Source: Synchiropus splendidus | Taxonomy: Eukaryota; Chordata; Actinopteri; Syngnathiformes; Callionymidae | Assembly: GCF_027744825.2 (NCBI RefSeq) | Contig: NC_071347.1 | Coordinates: forward strand, 22,300,001-22,364,000 | DNA: 64,000 nt | Direction of reading: 5' to 3' | Shown: positions 59,901 through 64,000 of the stretch, piece by piece | Layout: the number at the start of each line of letters is the position of its first letter | Numbering within the stretch: the stretch's first letter is position 1 | Made by a program: the position numbers and the translations under genes | Notes under the pieces: generated by a model | Database searches by the model: none | What the model saw: the letters and a program-made list of their open reading frames with translations, nothing else | Told to the model about the DNA's origin: nothing

Positions 59901-61979
59901 CATCCATTTATCTCCAAGATCTGATGCAGTATTGTGGTTCCTTCTGTGTGCAGTTTGGAAAATGATCCCCACTGCCCACATCTGTTGAGAAGTCTGGCCC
60001 CTCCCTCCTCCTCCTCCTCGCCTCTCCACTCCCTCTTTTTCCTTCGGGCCCTCCATTTCTTCACTCCAGTCAGCACATCTGTCCTTCACTCCGACTCCCT
60101 CTCATCCGCTCGGGCTCACGTGCTCTGCAACAATGGACCTCTGTCCGTTAAGTGGCGGCGCAGAAAAGTTGGAGCAGAGACGGAAAAAAGGGGGACGACT
60201 GTGCAGCATCAGCGAGCGGGGAAGGGTGGGGTCACTCCTCATGTTTTCCACTGGTCTGGGAGTCACAGGGCTTCATTTAGAAGCTGCTACACAGTGAGAC
60301 TTGATCAGAGCAAGATGGCTCCGGAACTTTCTGCTCACTGGATCGGCCACTTAACACAAACCAGTCAAACCATACTTGGAAGATTCACTCAGCTCACTGT
60401 AATTGGTCATTTAAAGTAGGCAGAAATGTAAGGACTTCAATTTTTCAATTATAACTGGGTAGAAATACACAAGAAAAATGTGGGGGAAAGCCAAAAATAA
60501 AAATATATTAAATAAAACAAGCAAAAACTGTCATTTAATTGGATCTTAAATATAAATATATCTGTTAAAAAAACATGAAAAACACATATTTAATTGACAA
60601 AAATAGCAATCCTTTTCTTATATTTACAATCATAAAAAGTATGTGAAGCATTTTTGTTTTTTCTAAAAAATGTCTAAAATGTCTAAAAAAAATGGTGATA
60701 GGCAGTTGATCTGTAGCCAAGTACTGTAGTTGAGATAAACTCCCAACCCTAGTCCACGATGATCATCAGCAGAAGGGGAGGGGAAAGTCTGGGCCTCTTG
60801 CTCCAATTGGTGCCCCCGTGATCTGACTTTCAGCACATATATAATGCTTTTTATCAAGACTGAGATGATGCTAAAAATCAAGCGGAATAAAAAAATAAAT
60901 AAATTAAACTAAAAATACCAAAAACCAAAGTTTGAGATTGGATTAGGATGTGTCACAAACTAAAATCTTAATTAACAGTAGAATAATAAATCATTCACTA
61001 AAAATGCTAATTAAGCAGAAGAAAACATCAATAGTCAGTATTAGAATAAAACTGAAGAGATTGTTCTAGCTCAAAACTTCAAAAGAAAAAAAATCAAAGC
61101 ACACAAACATGTCAAAGACAAACTTGGTTAGCATTTAGGATTGAAGCTGTTGACATAGTGAGACTGGTATTTGTGTGTGTGTTGAGGTTGCTGACTGGTA
61201 AAGTTTCTCCTCAGAACCACCAAGAAACTTTTCCTTAACCAACAGCATCAGCCAACAAACAGAGACTATCTTCCATCTGCAATCAATCTGCAGCGCACAA
61301 ACACGGGTAACCATGGCGGCGACTGTCCACCGACCAGCTGTGACACATGTACACACACACATCTTCCACATGGTCGGTGAAGGAGGGACATCTGGAGAGC
61401 GTTAAGACTGCAGCTGCCACACGGGGGCAGCAGAGGACAGAGAGAGACTGAAGCGCAAGCACGCTGAGATTTTCAGGTGACCTGCTGGCGCACGAGTTCC
61501 AGTCCCCGCGTCACTGGGACCACGCACGAGGACACGTTTGACCTCAGAGGTCGGGGTTGATGCAAACACACCTGACTGAGGATGCTGGGAAAACTGTTAT
61601 CGGACCGCGTCCTCTGACTGGAGGAAGACTCACAGAAGTCCGGGATGGAACTCGACTGGCACCTCTGAGGTCCAGACTGGCACTTAAATCAACTCAAGCT
61701 CTCATGAGATTCAGATGAGCTCATACAAGCTTCACCCTGAACCAACAACTGTTTTGCACAAACCACAACACACTCGCAAGTGCAGCGGTGCAGCCTCAAG
61801 AGAAATTCAGCAGAAGTCTGTCACACGTCACCAAGCCAGGAGGGCATTTCCTTCACCCTCTGTGGGTGACTTCTCTGACGGCTCCTTCATTTCACCAACA
61901 GTTTAACTCACCATCAGAGAGTCAGTGTTGCCCGGCTGTCCCCGGCCCAGGAGGAGGTCCTTGAGAGACAACGGTGGGT
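41337..61979 (-). CDS. akap13: A-kinase anchor protein 13 (AKAP-Lbc), C-terminal Rho-GEF half, 5' incomplete
   Basis: This protein is a scaffold that anchors PKA and activates RhoA by GDP/GTP exchange. Thirty-eight exons are visible, reading leftward; the gene continues past the right edge. From exon 4 to the stop the exons join without frame conflict into 1,470 residues. Domain order is serine-rich linker, C1 zinc finger, DH, PH, and a long coiled coil ending DSDIFFC. Diagnostic matches to human AKAP13 include [57 protein letters not shown] and [10 protein letters not shown]. It is AKAP13 rather than ARHGEF28, ARHGEF2 or ARHGEF18 on these motifs. One intron uses a GC donor. The join between exons 2 and 3 does not fit in phase, so an exon is probably missing there. 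Confidence 0.93.
41410..41775. repeat. akap13: Purine-rich minisatellite with 32-nt unit in the last akap13 intron
   Basis: Units of the form GCAGAAGTAGGTGATAGGAG plus GGTAGGAAGGAA repeat at exact 32-nt spacing at 41609, 41641 and 41673, with degenerate copies on both sides. The array fills most of the intron between the last two coding exons. Confidence 0.8.
45018..49601 (-). CDS. akap13: akap13 exons 13-29: C1, DH and PH domains
   Basis: The exons are 49601-49565, 49506-49169, 48879-48812, 48733-48685, 48246-48072, 47913-47807, 47748-47602, 47540-47431, 47361-47218, 46839-46714, 46644-46527, 46323-46203, 45850-45720, 45656-45580, 45408-45342, 45277-45163 and 45100-45018. The C1 zinc finger runs from [11 protein letters not shown] to ENLTVCC, with C-x2-C pairs and HKGC intact. 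The DH domain starts near [16 protein letters not shown] and includes CR3 ([18 protein letters not shown]). The PH domain includes [31 protein letters not shown] and [16 protein letters not shown]. Catalytic-face residues look unaltered, so an active RhoA exchange module is expected. Confidence 0.93.
50665..61979 (-). CDS. akap13: akap13 exons 1-12 of this window (linker upstream of the C1 domain)
   Basis: The exons are 61979-61912, 61664-61572, 59767-59661, 56487-56418, 55791-55694, 53423-53291, 52639-52465, 51788-51729, 51456-51397, 51301-51139, 50973-50865 and 50790-50665. The first three are supported by splice sites and open frame only ([39 protein letters not shown]). Exon 7 carries [12 protein letters not shown] and ends at a gcaagc donor. 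Exons 8-10 encode the RR-S-x-SLEGL region also present in human AKAP13. Exon 9 contains an internal ATG near its start that could begin a shorter isoform. Phases agree from exon 4 onward. Confidence 0.8.
52463..52464 (-). other. akap13: GC-type splice donor in akap13
   Basis: Exon 52639-52465 ends CGCAG followed by gcaagc, the consensus of GC-AG introns. No GT donor in the right phase lies nearby, and joining to the exon at 51788 gives [12 protein letters not shown], collinear with human AKAP13. Confidence 0.7.
56488..59660. other. akap13 intron, no gene recognised
   Basis: The interval contains AT-rich sequence at 57040-57190, a fragment of the repeat also seen at 19390 (about 57340-57440), a GAGAGA run near 58440 and a single copy of the GGGTCTGCCCCGGGGC core near 59040. 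No conserved coding exon was found, although short exons could be missed. Confidence 0.5.
59768..61571. other. akap13 intron, possibly hiding one unrecognised exon
   Basis: The flanking exons disagree in phase: one ends in phase 0 and the next begins needing a single preceding base. This predicts an exon here whose length leaves a remainder of 1 when divided by three, or a different acceptor for the exon at 59767. The sequence is AT-rich at 60430-61110 and otherwise unremarkable. Confidence 0.4.
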
Positions 61980-62049
61980 CTGATCAGAGAAGAGATAAAA
62001 CAGAATTAGTCACCAGAGTCTCTTGTTAGCATCTGAACGTCACGGTGAT

Positions 62050-63960
62050 TCAAATTTCTCCCGGTAGAAATGAAACCTTTGTTTTTCCGACAACATTTGA
62101 GAACATCAGCAAATGGGAACATTCATTTAGGGAACAGATAAAATCAGGGAAATGTCACACAAGACTAATGACATGTACGAAGGAGGACATCAACCCACAT
62201 TAATTCAGTGATAATATATGTGGGAACTATACATCAAAACGAGGGAACAAAAACGGACAGGCTGTAGTTTACTTCTTTATGGCAGATGAAACTAAAGGTA
62301 CACTGAAATGAGGGAACACTTCACAGAGGGAAGTTGACCATGTATTGACACAAGAGAACTAGAGTTTGACAGGGAACAAAAATTTTGTTTTGACGCGAGG
62401 GAACTATTTTATGAAAGTGTGTAGTGAGAGGAAGGGACTATAAAAGTATTAATTTTCACATCTTGTGTTTATATAAGGGAAAGGCAAAGACTCAAAACAA
62501 AGGGCCTGTATACACACACAAGGGAACAACAGTATGTAGTCCCACTGACGTGGGAACCATTGTCTCAGACTGAGGCAGGATATTCAGATGCAGTAATTAT
62601 GCACCGACATATGAGAACCTTGTTTTGACAGAAGGGAACTATATTTTGAAAGAGAAGTAAAGACAGACTAGGGAACAATGTGTTGATACAAGGAGAGCTG
62701 TGGAGGGAACTACTTCTGGACACAGAGTCGAGTGCGGTGTGCGTTGATGTGCACAAACAAGTGGAACAAGGCACCATACGATGAAAATGCATTGTCATTT
62801 AAATTTAAAAGAAGGGAACTACATCTAAATTGATGGAAACCATGTTCTGAGACTGAGGGAACTACAGTCCGAGACTGAGGGAACCACCGTCTGAGACTGA
62901 GGGAACCACCGTCTGAGACTGAGGGGACCACCGTCTGAGACTGAGGGAACAACAGTCTGAGACTGAGGGAACAACAGTCTGAGACTGAGGGAACCACCGT
63001 CTGAGACTGAGAGAACCACCGTCTGAGACTGAGGGAACAACAGTCTGAGACTGAGGGAACCACCGTTTGAGACTGAGGGAACCACCGTCTGAGACTGAGG
63101 GAACAACAGTCTGAGACTAAGGGAACCACTGTCTGAGACTGAGGGAACCACTGTCTGAGACTGAGGGAACCACTGTCTGAGACTGAGGGAACAACAGTCT
63201 GAGACTGAGGGAACCACCGTTTGAGACTGAGGGAACCACCGTCTGAGACTGAGGGAACAACAGTCTGAGACTGAGGGAACCACTGTCTGAGACTGAGGGA
63301 ACCACTATCTGAGACTGAGGGAACAACAGTCTGAGACTGAGGGAACCACTGTCTGAGACTGAGGGAACAACAGTCTGAGACTGAGGGAACAACAGTCTGA
63401 GACTGAAGGAACAACAGTCTGAGACTGAGGGAACAACAGTCTGAGACTGAGGGAACAACAGTCTGAGACTGAGGGAACAAGAGACTGAGACTGAGGGAAC
63501 AACAGTCTGAGACTGAGGGAACCACTGTCTGAGACTGAGGGAACCACTGTCTGAGACTGAGGGAACCACCGTCTGAGACTGAGGGAACCACTGTCTGAGA
63601 CTGAGGCAGGATTTTTAGATGAAGTGCATTTAACAACATGAGGAGGCCTAGCATTAGCAGAAGGGAACCATGAATCAAAGTAAAGGAACAGTAGAAATGG
63701 AAAAAGGAACTGTGTACTGACATTGAGAAACGTGGAGGAAACTGTCGACACAAGGGGAAACACATAGGGAACTACATCTAGGCAGTGGGAGGAATACACA
63801 GGCAAGCGTGAAGTACACATTGACTCGAAGGAACAAATCGAAAGCAGCTATCGATGCAAAGAAACAACTCTACTGTATTGTACAAGAAGGGAACTACACT
63901 GACGGGAGGAACACTATTGTCAGATAACAAATGTTGTGACTGTAAACAGGCTCTAATCAC
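62050..63960. repeat. Degenerate outer array around the 22-nt minisatellite
   Basis: GGGAAC or GGGAACTA motifs recur at loose 30-50-nt spacing through both flanks, for example GAGGGAACAAAAACGG, CGCGAGGGAACTATTTT, AGAAGGGAACTATATTTTG and ACATAGGGAACTACATC. This suggests the regular core sits inside an older, decayed tandem array spanning nearly 2 kb. Confidence 0.5.
62844..63607. repeat. 22-nt minisatellite, about 34 copies
   Basis: The unit is TCTGAGACTGAGGGAACCAC plus CG, with three common tails: ACCACCG, AACAACAG and ACCACTG. Copies are directly adjacent with no spacers. It lies in an akap13 intron. Because 22 shares no factor with 3, all three frames rotate through the same 22-residue peptide period and create long false ORFs on the minus strand. 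Confidence 0.95.
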
Positions 63961-64000
63961 TGGCACGTGTGACACAAGGACACAAAATCAGAGTGCTATA

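Noticed and set aside
62844..63607. Regularly repeated array resembling a CRISPR locus
   Set aside because: Repeats are directly adjacent with no spacers, and the context is a vertebrate intron with no cas genes.
62710..63820. Minus-strand ORFs of 351, 171, 152 and 150 residues rich in VPSVSDGGSLSL
   Set aside because: They are translations of the 22-nt minisatellite in rotating frames. There is no signal, no domain and no splice context.

Overview
The window is nuclear DNA from a teleost fish. The reasons are: multi-exon genes whose predicted proteins closely resemble vertebrate proteins, compact introns (several of 60-170 nt), long GT and TA microsatellites, and fish-type interspersed repeats. 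The species cannot be named. No prokaryotic, viral or CRISPR content was seen.

Layout. (1) At 1865-5906, plus strand, lies a five-exon Golgi sulfotransferase gene of the CHST1 type, with a GC-rich upstream region and a poly(A) signal near 6650. (2) The interval 6.7-15.0 kb holds no gene I can support. It carries copies of a nonautonomous DNA-transposon-like family, SINE-like fragments, a tandem array and a candidate enhancer block at 12.5-12.9 kb. (3) At 25435 down to 15113, minus strand, lies klhl25 (BTB-BACK-Kelch). It reconstructs from ten coding exons to 589 residues, the same length as I recall for the human protein. A strong donor and CpG-rich promoter at 38.5-38.9 kb probably mark its first non-coding exon. 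(4) Inside klhl25 intron 9, on the same strand, is an intact single-exon gene for a 421-residue immunoglobulin-superfamily membrane protein (17138 to 15873). (5) From 61979 down to 41337, minus strand, are 38 exons of akap13 covering the C-terminal Rho-GEF half (C1, DH, PH, coiled coil); the 5' part of the gene lies beyond 64000. (6) The right edge carries a 22-nt minisatellite.

The klhl25-akap13 pairing matches the human 15q25 neighbourhood, although klhl25 appears flipped relative to akap13. The genes do not form a pathway: one modifies glycans in the Golgi, one is a CUL3 substrate adaptor, one is a cell-surface Ig protein and one is a RhoA exchange factor and kinase anchor.

The most notable signal is in gene structure. 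The chst1-like gene and klhl25 belong to families whose coding sequence is normally one exon in mammals, yet here they carry 4 and 9 introns. Ten of those 13 introns sit exactly at AG|GT, and 11 of 13 downstream exons begin with GT. In neighbouring akap13, only 3 of 38 acceptor-side exons begin with GT. This is the pattern expected of introns gained at AGGT proto-splice sites.
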